Assembly: GCF_000766145.1 (NCBI RefSeq)
Contig: NZ_JNFB01000001.1
Location: 1-64,000, forward strand
DNA length: 64,000 bases
Direction: 5' to 3'
Source: Paenilisteria newyorkensis
GTDB lineage: Bacteria > Bacillota > Bacilli > Lactobacillales > Listeriaceae
Below are positions 1 to 6,789 of this stretch, one piece after another. A program made the position numbers and the translations under genes. The number at the start of each line of letters is the position of its first letter. The first letter of the stretch is position 1. The notes below the pieces were generated by a model. That model worked only from the letters and a program-made list of their open reading frames with translations. It did no database searches and was not told where the DNA came from.

Positions 1-78
1 ATGTTTCAAGGGGAAAATAGCGAGAAAGTCTTTCGTATCGGTTCTGGGTTGCCAGAGCGTACTGCGATGATGCAATAG
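1..78 (+). CDS. C-terminal end of an unidentified upstream gene (partial)
   Basis: The first 25 codons are open in frame 1 and end at TAG 76-78, three bases before the next gene starts. The tail reads VFRIGSGLPERTAMMQ. The tight spacing says it belongs to the same operon as the polysaccharide genes that follow. The protein family cannot be identified from so short a tail; it is presumably another polysaccharide gene, which is inference from position only. Confidence 0.5.
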   Translation: MFQGENSEKVFRIGSGLPERTAMMQ

Positions 79-81
79 GGA

Positions 82-1365
82 ATGAAGAAAGCTTTTCAAT
101 CTTCCTTTTTGAAGAATTTGACGAAAGTGTTTTCTGGAAATGTCGTGGCGCAACTTATTTTAGTCGGGTTATCGCCCATTTTGACACGGATTTTTACGCC
201 GGCGGATTTCGGGATATTCGGAACGTATACGAGTTTGCTAGGGATATTCTTGGTGATTTCGGCGTTTGCGTATGAGAAGGCGATTCCGATGGAGGAAGAT
301 CGGGATCATGTTCGCCATATTGTGTGGCTGTGTATCGGGATTTCGCTTGTCTGGTTTTTAAGTGGCTTGATGCTGTATGTGGCAACAGGATGGTCGGTGT
401 TTAGCTTGATGGGCGTACCGGTTGCGTATGTTGTGCCGATTTTATTCGGGATTGGTGTTTTTGCCGCAAGTATCCAGCAGATTTTGACGTATTGGGCGAT
501 TCGACAGGACCGATATGGACCGATTTCATTCGCCAAAATATCGCAAAGTGGTGTGAATGGAGTGGCGCAAATTGGCTTGGCGGGCGTGATAACGAAGACG
601 GGTGTCGGACTTGTTACGGGTGATGTGCTGGGCCGGATCGCGGGCTCGATGAACTTATTGGTTCGATTTGTGAGGCAGGAAGGTTTTTCGTGGCAACGCG
701 GTAAGTGGCGATTATTGGTCAAGAAATACCGCAAGTTCCCGCTGTTAGGCATGCCATCCCTCGTGTTGAATAATGTGGCGATACAGTTACCGACGTTACT
801 GTTTGTTGTTTTCTTCGGTGTTGCGGCGAGCGGGCAGTTTTCGTTAACGCAGCGGATGGTTGGGATTCCCATCGCGATGATTACAACGGCGGTTGGGCAA
901 GTGTTTTACGGCAAGGCAAGTGAATTACTACGAGAAAATCCAGACGCATTGCAAAAAGTGTACTGGAAACTAACGAGTCGCTTGTTTCTGGTTTTTCTAT
1001 TGCCGATGGGATTGTTTGCCGCAGTGGCCCCGATGCTCTTTGCTTGGTTGTTTGGACCGAGTTGGGAGATGGCGGGTGTATATGCGCAACTATTGACGCC
1101 GATGTTTTTTGTGCAGCTGGTTGTACTTCCGGTGTCGCAGATTTTATATATTACGGGGAATCAAGGGTGGCAGCTCGTTTGGGATAGTTCGCGGTTTGTG
1201 TTATTACTCGCCGGTTTCTTCTTGATTTATCAGTTGGAATTGGGCATGACGGCCGCGGTTTTATTTTTCAGCATCACGATGACGTTGAGTTATGTGTTCC
1301 TATTTTTACTTGGCAATTGGGGGATAAAACGAAAGGATACGGTATATGCAGATCAAATGGAATAA
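82..1365 (+). CDS. Wzx-type oligosaccharide flippase (polysaccharide biosynthesis protein)
   Basis: This 427-residue protein consists almost entirely of hydrophobic segments, about twelve, separated by short basic loops, as in the PST/MATE-like flippases. Such proteins move undecaprenyl-linked repeat units from the inner to the outer face of the membrane. The N-terminus (FSGNVVAQLILVGLSPILTR) is the typical first helix of this family. The ATG at 82 follows the stop of the preceding gene by three bases. Its end overlaps the start of the next gene by 20 bases, so the genes are translationally coupled. Neighbouring polymerase and glycosyltransferase genes support the role. The exact substrate is unknown. 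Confidence 0.85.
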   Translation: MKKAFQSSFLKNLTKVFSGNVVAQLILVGLSPILTRIFTPADFGIFGTYTSLLGIFLVISAFAYEKAIPMEEDRDHVRHIVWLCIGISLVWFLSGLMLYVATGWSVFSLMGVPVAYVVPILFGIGVFAASIQQILTYWAIRQDRYGPISFAKISQSGVNGVAQIGLAGVITKTGVGLVTGDVLGRIAGSMNLLVRFVRQEGFSWQRGKWRLLVKKYRKFPLLGMPSLVLNNVAIQLPTLLFVVFFGVAASGQFSLTQRMVGIPIAMITTAVGQVFYGKASELLRENPDALQKVYWKLTSRLFLVFLLPMGLFAAVAPMLFAWLFGPSWEMAGVYAQLLTPMFFVQLVVLPVSQILYITGNQGWQLVWDSSRFVLLLAGFFLIYQLELGMTAAVLFFSITMTLSYVFLFLLGNWGIKRKDTVYADQME

Positions 1366-2671
1366 AATTGTACTGATTATCGGTATATCGCTTTATGTGT
1401 ATGGCTTGAAATTAGCGTATACCGACTTTATCTCCCCAGCCTTTTCTTATTTTGGATTTATTAATCTTCATCCGAGCGCGATGGAGCAGTTCGTGTCGAT
1501 TGTATTCGTGTTTATCCCGATTTTGTGGTCGAATACGCATGCTTATCGACCGTCGCGAATCGTGTATTGGATTTTGTATATGATGGTGTATGTCCCGGCG
1601 ATGATTGTTCCGGATTATGTGCGAATGAACAATTTTGATGCGATTATCGCGCTAAAATGTGTTCTGCTGTTCTGTATGGCGCTGATTTACATGACCGGAA
1701 ATTTCAGGCTGATTCCTGTTTATTATACAAAAGTGAAGACGAATGTCATGCTGTTTGTGATTGCTTTGTTTTCCCTTTCTTTGTGGGGCATCATCATTCA
1801 GACGTTTGGGATTCATTTCAACTTTTCGCAAGTCGATGATGTGTATGACTTGCGGGAAGCGTATCGGGATCAGGTAAACCGATTGTCAGGATATGCAATG
1901 AACTGGCAGTCGAAAATTATCAACGCGTTACTTCTGGCGCTTGGATTTGTGAATAAGAACAAGTTACTCATTTGTATCGGGGTATTGGGACAACTCTTCA
2001 TCTTCTCTATCACGGGGCAAAAGAGCGTCGCGTTATCGAGTGTTTTTATTCTTGTGATTATCTTCTGCTTACGAAAAAGTGGCCGTGATTTTGTCTTGTA
2101 TTTTGTGTATGGAATCACAGCATTAGTATTTTTGACGATGGCACTAGACTTAGTGACGAATAGTTCAGAGTATACTTCGTTGTTTATTCGCCGGATGTTG
2201 ATTACGCCAGGACTTTTGCTTAGTTATTATTTTGATTTCTTTTCGGTCAATCCGCAAGTACACCTTTCGCACAGTATTTTAGATCCATTTTTAACGTATC
2301 CGTACGATAAATTGCCACCGTTTTTGATTGGGGAGCATTATTTCGGGCGTGTTGGTTTGGCAGCAAATGCGAACCTTTGGGCAGACGGTTTTGCGAATTT
2401 TGGATATGCAGGGATTATCGGTTTTACAGTATTGCTTGTTGGCATCTTGTATCTGTACGATAGTATTTCGGCGAATCGGAACTTTATTGTGAGTGCGGCA
2501 TTGATTGCGATGCCAGCTTGGAGTCTGGTCGATACGTCGTTGATTACCAGCTTACTGACTCACGGTATAGTCATTGCTTTCATCATTAATTATTTTTTGA
2601 AAACAGAAAGGAAGGTCGATCCGCTTTATGAAAAAGATCATCGTCTTAAGCTCCGTTCATCCTTGGAATGA
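1346..2671 (+). CDS. Wzy-like polysaccharide polymerase, multi-pass membrane protein
   Basis: A 441-residue protein with around ten or more membrane segments and a larger exterior loop in its second half (roughly residues 285-355, including SHSILDPFLTYPYDKLPPF and GEHYFGRVGLAANANLWADG). This architecture and its place beside a flippase are typical of Wzy/O-antigen polymerases, which join lipid-linked repeat units outside the membrane. Wzy proteins share little sequence, so the call rests on topology and context. It overlaps the flippase gene by 20 bases and the next glycosyltransferase gene by 44 bases. Confidence 0.75.
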   Translation: MQIKWNKIVLIIGISLYVYGLKLAYTDFISPAFSYFGFINLHPSAMEQFVSIVFVFIPILWSNTHAYRPSRIVYWILYMMVYVPAMIVPDYVRMNNFDAIIALKCVLLFCMALIYMTGNFRLIPVYYTKVKTNVMLFVIALFSLSLWGIIIQTFGIHFNFSQVDDVYDLREAYRDQVNRLSGYAMNWQSKIINALLLALGFVNKNKLLICIGVLGQLFIFSITGQKSVALSSVFILVIIFCLRKSGRDFVLYFVYGITALVFLTMALDLVTNSSEYTSLFIRRMLITPGLLLSYYFDFFSVNPQVHLSHSILDPFLTYPYDKLPPFLIGEHYFGRVGLAANANLWADGFANFGYAGIIGFTVLLVGILYLYDSISANRNFIVSAALIAMPAWSLVDTSLITSLLTHGIVIAFIINYFLKTERKVDPLYEKDHRLKLRSSLE

Positions 2672-3758
2672 TTCGCGAATTTACCATAAAGAAGTGCTGA
2701 CATTGCTTCGTGCTGGTTATCAAGTCGATTATTACGCAGTAGAGGGTACGAATGCTACTATGCCAAAGGATTCTCGTTTGACGGTAACGCTGTTGCCAAG
2801 AAGGAGTTTAGCGAAACGGTTCCTGACGTGGTGGTATTTCTTGCGGGAAATAAAGCGGAAACAGCCAGACGCGGTACATTTACATGATCCAGAGTTGTTG
2901 TTTTTAGTGCCCCGAATCAAAAAAGTAACGCGAGCTAAGATTGTGTTCGATATGCATGAGGATTTTCCTTCCGCGCTGAAGAGTAAGCGGATAAAAGGGA
3001 TTTCGGTGCCTAATTGGTGCATCAAACGCATTGCGACGTATGAAAAAAAGCGATTGGCGCAGGTGGACACGATTTTGTTTGCGGAGAAATATTATAAAGC
3101 AAATTACTTGGACATCGTAGTACCTAAAGAAGACATTTTGAATTATCCCTTTTTGAAAGAAGAAGTAGATGCCACTGATAAATTTGAGGTAATGACATTG
3201 GTCTATGCTGGGGCGATACATGAAATTCGTGGTTTTAAAGAGATGTTGGAAGTTGCAAACATGTTGAAGCAACGAGGCCACGATTTTCAATTGTTGATTA
3301 TCGGGCAGGTTCCAGAAAGGTTGCAGGAATGGGCCGCAAGCTATTTGGAGGCGAATGGATTAGAAAAAGTCGTGTATTTGAAAGGACGGCTAGATTTAGA
3401 AAGGCTCAATCACTACTACGAAAAGTCGGATATTGGGCTTGCTCTTTTGCATCCAGAACCGAATTACTTGAAATCATTGCCGACGAAGCTTTTTGAGTAC
3501 ATGTCGTTTGGCTTACCTTACGTGGCTTCTGATTTCCCACTGTGGCGCAAGTTAATGGAGGATAGTGGAAGCGGGACTCCGGTTAATGTCAAGAATATAG
3601 CTGAAATTGTGGGGGCTATTGAGGAGCTTTTGAGTCAATCAGAAACGTACATGAATTATGTGGAAAACGGTCGATATGAGCATGTTTCGCGATTTAATTG
3701 GCAACACGAGGAAAAAAAATTGTTGAATGCTTATGAACTACTTTTTGAAAGGATATGA
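2628..3758 (+). CDS. Family 4 glycosyltransferase
   Basis: A 376-residue GT-B protein. The N-terminus (KKIIVLSSVHPWNDSRIYHK) is a typical first Rossmann strand with the nucleotide/acceptor loop. The C-terminal half has LVYAGAIHEIRGF, YLKGRLDLERL and the sugar-nucleotide signature SLPTKLFEYMSFGLPYVASD, where Glu and the following FEYM motif are the usual retaining GT4 catalytic features. It probably adds one sugar to the lipid-linked repeat unit on the cytoplasmic side. The start overlaps the polymerase gene; an AAGGAAGG site lies about 15 bases upstream. Donor and acceptor are unknown. Confidence 0.85.
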   Translation: MKKIIVLSSVHPWNDSRIYHKEVLTLLRAGYQVDYYAVEGTNATMPKDSRLTVTLLPRRSLAKRFLTWWYFLREIKRKQPDAVHLHDPELLFLVPRIKKVTRAKIVFDMHEDFPSALKSKRIKGISVPNWCIKRIATYEKKRLAQVDTILFAEKYYKANYLDIVVPKEDILNYPFLKEEVDATDKFEVMTLVYAGAIHEIRGFKEMLEVANMLKQRGHDFQLLIIGQVPERLQEWAASYLEANGLEKVVYLKGRLDLERLNHYYEKSDIGLALLHPEPNYLKSLPTKLFEYMSFGLPYVASDFPLWRKLMEDSGSGTPVNVKNIAEIVGAIEELLSQSETYMNYVENGRYEHVSRFNWQHEEKKLLNAYELLFERI

Positions 3759-3759
3759 C

Positions 3760-4953
3760 ATGAAATTACTTTATATTCATCAACACTATGAAGAGACTCA
3801 AGGTGCCACTAGATCTTATGAGCTGTCTAAGCGTTTTTTAGAGAATGGGGCTGAGGTCGTCATGGTAAGTGGTCAGGGTGATTCGCACGTAACAAAGGAA
3901 GGTATTATTGTGAAGTCTACGCATACGGCATACAATCAAAAAATGTCGAAACTAAGACGGATATTAGCGTTTATTCATTTTTCCCTAAAGAGCATCCTGA
4001 TAGGCATACGAGAAAAAAACATTGATAAAATATATGTCACATCGACGCCGCTGACAGTTGGGTTGGTGGGTCTGATTTTAAGTAAATGGAAGCGAAAACC
4101 GTTTATTTTTGAAGTGCGGGATGTATGGCCAGATGTGCCAATTGCGTTAGGGTTCATCCGAAATAGAGTTGTGATTCGATTACTGAAATGGTTAGAGATT
4201 CAGATTTATAAAAGTGCTACGCATATCGTTGTTTTGTCGGAAGGAATGAGGCAGAATTTGTTACAAAAAAATATTCCAGTGAGCAAAGTGACCATCGCAG
4301 AGAATTTTGCAAATCAAAGACTTGTGAAAGAAAGTAAGGAGATGCCTTTAAAAGATGTATTGTTAGCGAATTGGATGAAAGGTAAATTCGTTGTTGTACA
4401 CCCTGGTACAATGGGGCTTGTGAATGGCGTACACTATGTCATCGCTTGTGCAGAGAAGCTGAGGCACAATGACTCGATTCATTTTCTACTCATCGGTGAA
4501 GGTTCTGAGAAACAAAAAATGCAAGCTGAGATTAAAAAGAGGCAGCTTACTAATATTCGTATTTTAGATGCGAAGCCAAAGAAAGAGACGTTGCAAATCG
4601 CTTCTCGGTGCCAAATGGGAACGATGCTCATCAAAAATGAACGAATTTTATGGGATAACAGTGCGAATAAGTTTTTCGATTTTCTGGCGTGTGGATTGCC
4701 AGTTGTGCTGAATTATCAAGGTTGGCAGAAGCGAGCATTAGAAGAGAGCGGTGCTGGGAAAGGCTTTGCGCATGCAGATGTGGACGCGTATTGTTCGTAT
4801 GTACAACATCTAGCTGCAAATCAGCAAAGTTGGGAGCAGGCGCACCAAGCGTCGAAGCAGTTAGCTGAAAATTATGATGTAGACAAAATAGCCAATCGAG
4901 TTTGGCGTGTTATTACAAATAGGAGGAATGTTCCTGGTGAAACGCTGTATTGA
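3760..4953 (+). CDS. Family 4 glycosyltransferase
   Basis: A 397-residue GT4 protein. I place the start at ATG 3760 (MKLLYIHQHY) because GAAAGGA lies just upstream and it follows the previous stop by one base; an upstream in-frame ATG at 3727 would add an unusual extension. The N-domain shows a family-typical EVRDVWPDVPIALGFI segment, the C-domain VHPGTMGLVNGVHYVI and NSANKFFDFLACGLPVVLNY. It resembles the WbuB/EpsD-like glycosyltransferases of exopolysaccharide operons. It would extend the repeat unit before export. Substrates cannot be deduced. Confidence 0.85.
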   Translation: MKLLYIHQHYEETQGATRSYELSKRFLENGAEVVMVSGQGDSHVTKEGIIVKSTHTAYNQKMSKLRRILAFIHFSLKSILIGIREKNIDKIYVTSTPLTVGLVGLILSKWKRKPFIFEVRDVWPDVPIALGFIRNRVVIRLLKWLEIQIYKSATHIVVLSEGMRQNLLQKNIPVSKVTIAENFANQRLVKESKEMPLKDVLLANWMKGKFVVVHPGTMGLVNGVHYVIACAEKLRHNDSIHFLLIGEGSEKQKMQAEIKKRQLTNIRILDAKPKKETLQIASRCQMGTMLIKNERILWDNSANKFFDFLACGLPVVLNYQGWQKRALEESGAGKGFAHADVDAYCSYVQHLAANQQSWEQAHQASKQLAENYDVDKIANRVWRVITNRRNVPGETLY

Positions 4954-5617
4954 TTTTTGTTTTGCGATGCTGTTACTCGTTCTTGCAAGTCCGATTATTT
5001 TGATGTGTGGCGGTATTTTTTACGCCTTATATCGCGAGAAACCATTTTATATTAGTCAACGTGCGGGTAAGGATGGGCTGCCTTTTACGATTTATAAATT
5101 GAAGTCCATGCGCACGCAATATGATATGGATGGGCAGTTGCTTCCTGATGCGGAGCGCTTAACGAAGTACGGTCACTTGATTCGTAAATTGAGTCTCGAT
5201 GAATTGCCGCAACTTCTCAATATATTAAAAGGCGAGATGAGTTTTATCGGGCCGCGGCCACTGCTTTTAGAATACAACGCGCTTTATACGGAGGAGCAGA
5301 AGGTGCGACTGACTGTGTTGCCGGGAATCACTGGTTTGGCGCAGGTGAAGGGAAGAAATAGCCTGAGCTGGGAAGAAAAATTCGCTTTTGATTGCGATTA
5401 TGTACATCATCAATCCCTCTTACTAGACTTGAAAATAGCCGTATTAACGATTTACAAAGTAGTACAACGAGATGGTATTTCACAAGACAACCAAGCAACG
5501 ATGTCCAAATTTACAGGAGTAACTCCGAAACGAAAGGAAAGTATATATGAATCAGATTCCATTAGCCGTCCCTCACATGAGCGGGAACGAACAGAAATAT
5601 ATCCAGCAAGCTTTTGA
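4937..5617 (+). CDS. Undecaprenyl-phosphate sugar-1-phosphate transferase (PglC/EpsL type)
   Basis: The bacterial sugar transferase domain is complete: one N-terminal membrane helix (CIDFCFAMLLLVLASPIIL), then FYISQRAGKDGLPFTIYKLKSM, DELPQLLNILKGEMSFIGPRP and LPGITGLAQVKGRN. Family members transfer a sugar-1-phosphate from a UDP-sugar to undecaprenyl phosphate, the first step of repeat-unit synthesis. GTG 4937 is chosen because AGGAGG at 4921-4926 has correct spacing only to it; ATG 4928 is too close. About 25 residues after the normal domain end form a polar tail that overlaps the aminotransferase gene by 71 bases. Confidence 0.87.
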   Translation: MKRCIDFCFAMLLLVLASPIILMCGGIFYALYREKPFYISQRAGKDGLPFTIYKLKSMRTQYDMDGQLLPDAERLTKYGHLIRKLSLDELPQLLNILKGEMSFIGPRPLLLEYNALYTEEQKVRLTVLPGITGLAQVKGRNSLSWEEKFAFDCDYVHHQSLLLDLKIAVLTIYKVVQRDGISQDNQATMSKFTGVTPKRKESIYESDSISRPSHERERTEIYPASF

Positions 5618-6671
5618 TACGAATTGGATTGCGCCACTTGGACCAAATGTGGATCAGTTTGAAGCTAATTTAGCGACGTATACTGGTGCCAATGGTGTCT
5701 TAGCTACTAGTTCTGGGACAGCTGCGATTCATTTGGCGCTGACACTTTTGAACCTACAGCGCGGTGATACAGTATTTTGTTCCACATTTACATTCATCGC
5801 AAGCATTAATCCAGCGCTCTATCTTGGAGCGACACCAGTTTTCATCGATTCTGAAACCGACACGTGGGGAATGAGTCCAGTCGCACTCGCGAAAGCACTG
5901 GAGGATGCAGCGGCTAAAAATAAACTACCAAAAGCGATCATCATTGTACATCTCTATGGTCAAAGCTGCAAAATGGACGAAATCATGGAACTTGCGAATC
6001 GTTACGACATCCCGGTTATTGAAGATGCGGCGGAATCGTTAGGCTCTACTTATAAAGGGCGCAAACTAGGAACAATTGGCACGTTTGGCATCTATTCTTT
6101 CAACGGCAATAAAATTATTACAACATCTGGCGGCGGAGCTCTCGTATCCAATGACGCCAAGCAAATCGAAAAAGCGCGTTATCTTGCGGCTCAAGCAAAA
6201 GAAGATGCGCCGTATTATTCTCATAGCGAAGTCGGCTTCAATTATCGACTCAGCAATGTGTTAGCGGGAATCGGCATCGCGCAACTAGAAGTTTTAGACG
6301 AGCGGATTGCGAAGAAGCGGGAAATATTTGAGGCGTATAAAGCTACATTTGAAAACAACGCAACGCTCACTTTTTTACCAGAATGGCAGGAGACATTCAA
6401 TAATCGCTGGCTATCGACGGTTTTATTAGAGGGTATCGCACCAGAAAAAGTAATGGAACAATTAGCGAAAAAAGGGATTGAAAGCAGACTCCTATGGAAA
6501 CCGATGCACACGCAGGAGCTATTTCAAGATGCCGCATATTATAGTGAAAAGATAGAGGGAAGTAATGCAGATATGTTATTTCAGAAAGGGCTATGTTTGC
6601 CATCTGGCACGCAGCTTACAACGAATCAAATTGACTATATTTGTGAAATGCTCAGGGAAATAATTGCATAA
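5547..6671 (+). CDS. DegT/DnrJ/EryC1/StrS-type sugar aminotransferase
   Basis: A 374-residue PLP enzyme. Lys189 in SFNGNKIITTSGGG is the expected Schiff-base residue and Asp160 in PVIEDAAES the residue that contacts the pyridine nitrogen. The SSGTAAIHLAL and STFTFIASINPALYLGATP motifs match enzymes that convert UDP-4-keto-6-deoxy sugars to 4-amino sugars, such as PglE and EpsN. Together with the PglC-type transferase before it, this suggests a diaminated 6-deoxyhexose as first sugar of the polymer (inference). No 4,6-dehydratase or N-acetyltransferase gene is visible in the window. It is the last gene of the operon. Confidence 0.88.
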   Translation: MNQIPLAVPHMSGNEQKYIQQAFDTNWIAPLGPNVDQFEANLATYTGANGVLATSSGTAAIHLALTLLNLQRGDTVFCSTFTFIASINPALYLGATPVFIDSETDTWGMSPVALAKALEDAAAKNKLPKAIIIVHLYGQSCKMDEIMELANRYDIPVIEDAAESLGSTYKGRKLGTIGTFGIYSFNGNKIITTSGGGALVSNDAKQIEKARYLAAQAKEDAPYYSHSEVGFNYRLSNVLAGIGIAQLEVLDERIAKKREIFEAYKATFENNATLTFLPEWQETFNNRWLSTVLLEGIAPEKVMEQLAKKGIESRLLWKPMHTQELFQDAAYYSEKIEGSNADMLFQKGLCLPSGTQLTTNQIDYICEMLREIIA

Positions 6672-6683
6672 TTTTGTGTAAGA

Positions 6684-6770
6684 GGCGTCATCTATGCAGA
6701 TGAAGTCTTATATGCCAGGAAAGCTGAACCTGTGGCTTTTGGAAGGTCATCAGGTTTTTATATAGATAGT
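6684..6770 (+). promoter_or_regulatory. Structured leader or terminator ahead of the surface-protein gene
   Basis: Two hairpins lie between the aminotransferase and the LPXTG gene. The first is TCATCT-ATGC-AGATGA, enclosed by a possible GGC/GCC closing pair. The second pairs AACCTG at 6727-6732 (extended by TGGC/GTCA) with CAGGTT at 6751-6756 and is followed by TTTTTAT, so it can end transcription. AAAGC at 6720 and GCTTT at 6735 could pair instead and would disrupt the terminator. It may simply end the polysaccharide operon or may act as an attenuator; I recognise no known riboswitch consensus. Confidence 0.5.
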
Positions 6771-6789
6771 CAATAAGAGGAGGGGGAAA

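Noticed and set aside
306-872. 188-codon minus-strand ORF inside the flippase gene
   Set aside because: It lies fully antisense to a well supported gene, has no ribosome site and no recognisable domain.
6684-6770. Possible c-di-GMP or other known riboswitch before the LPXTG gene
   Set aside because: None of the consensus motifs I know for GEMM, preQ1, SAM or TPP classes is present; only hairpins can be supported.
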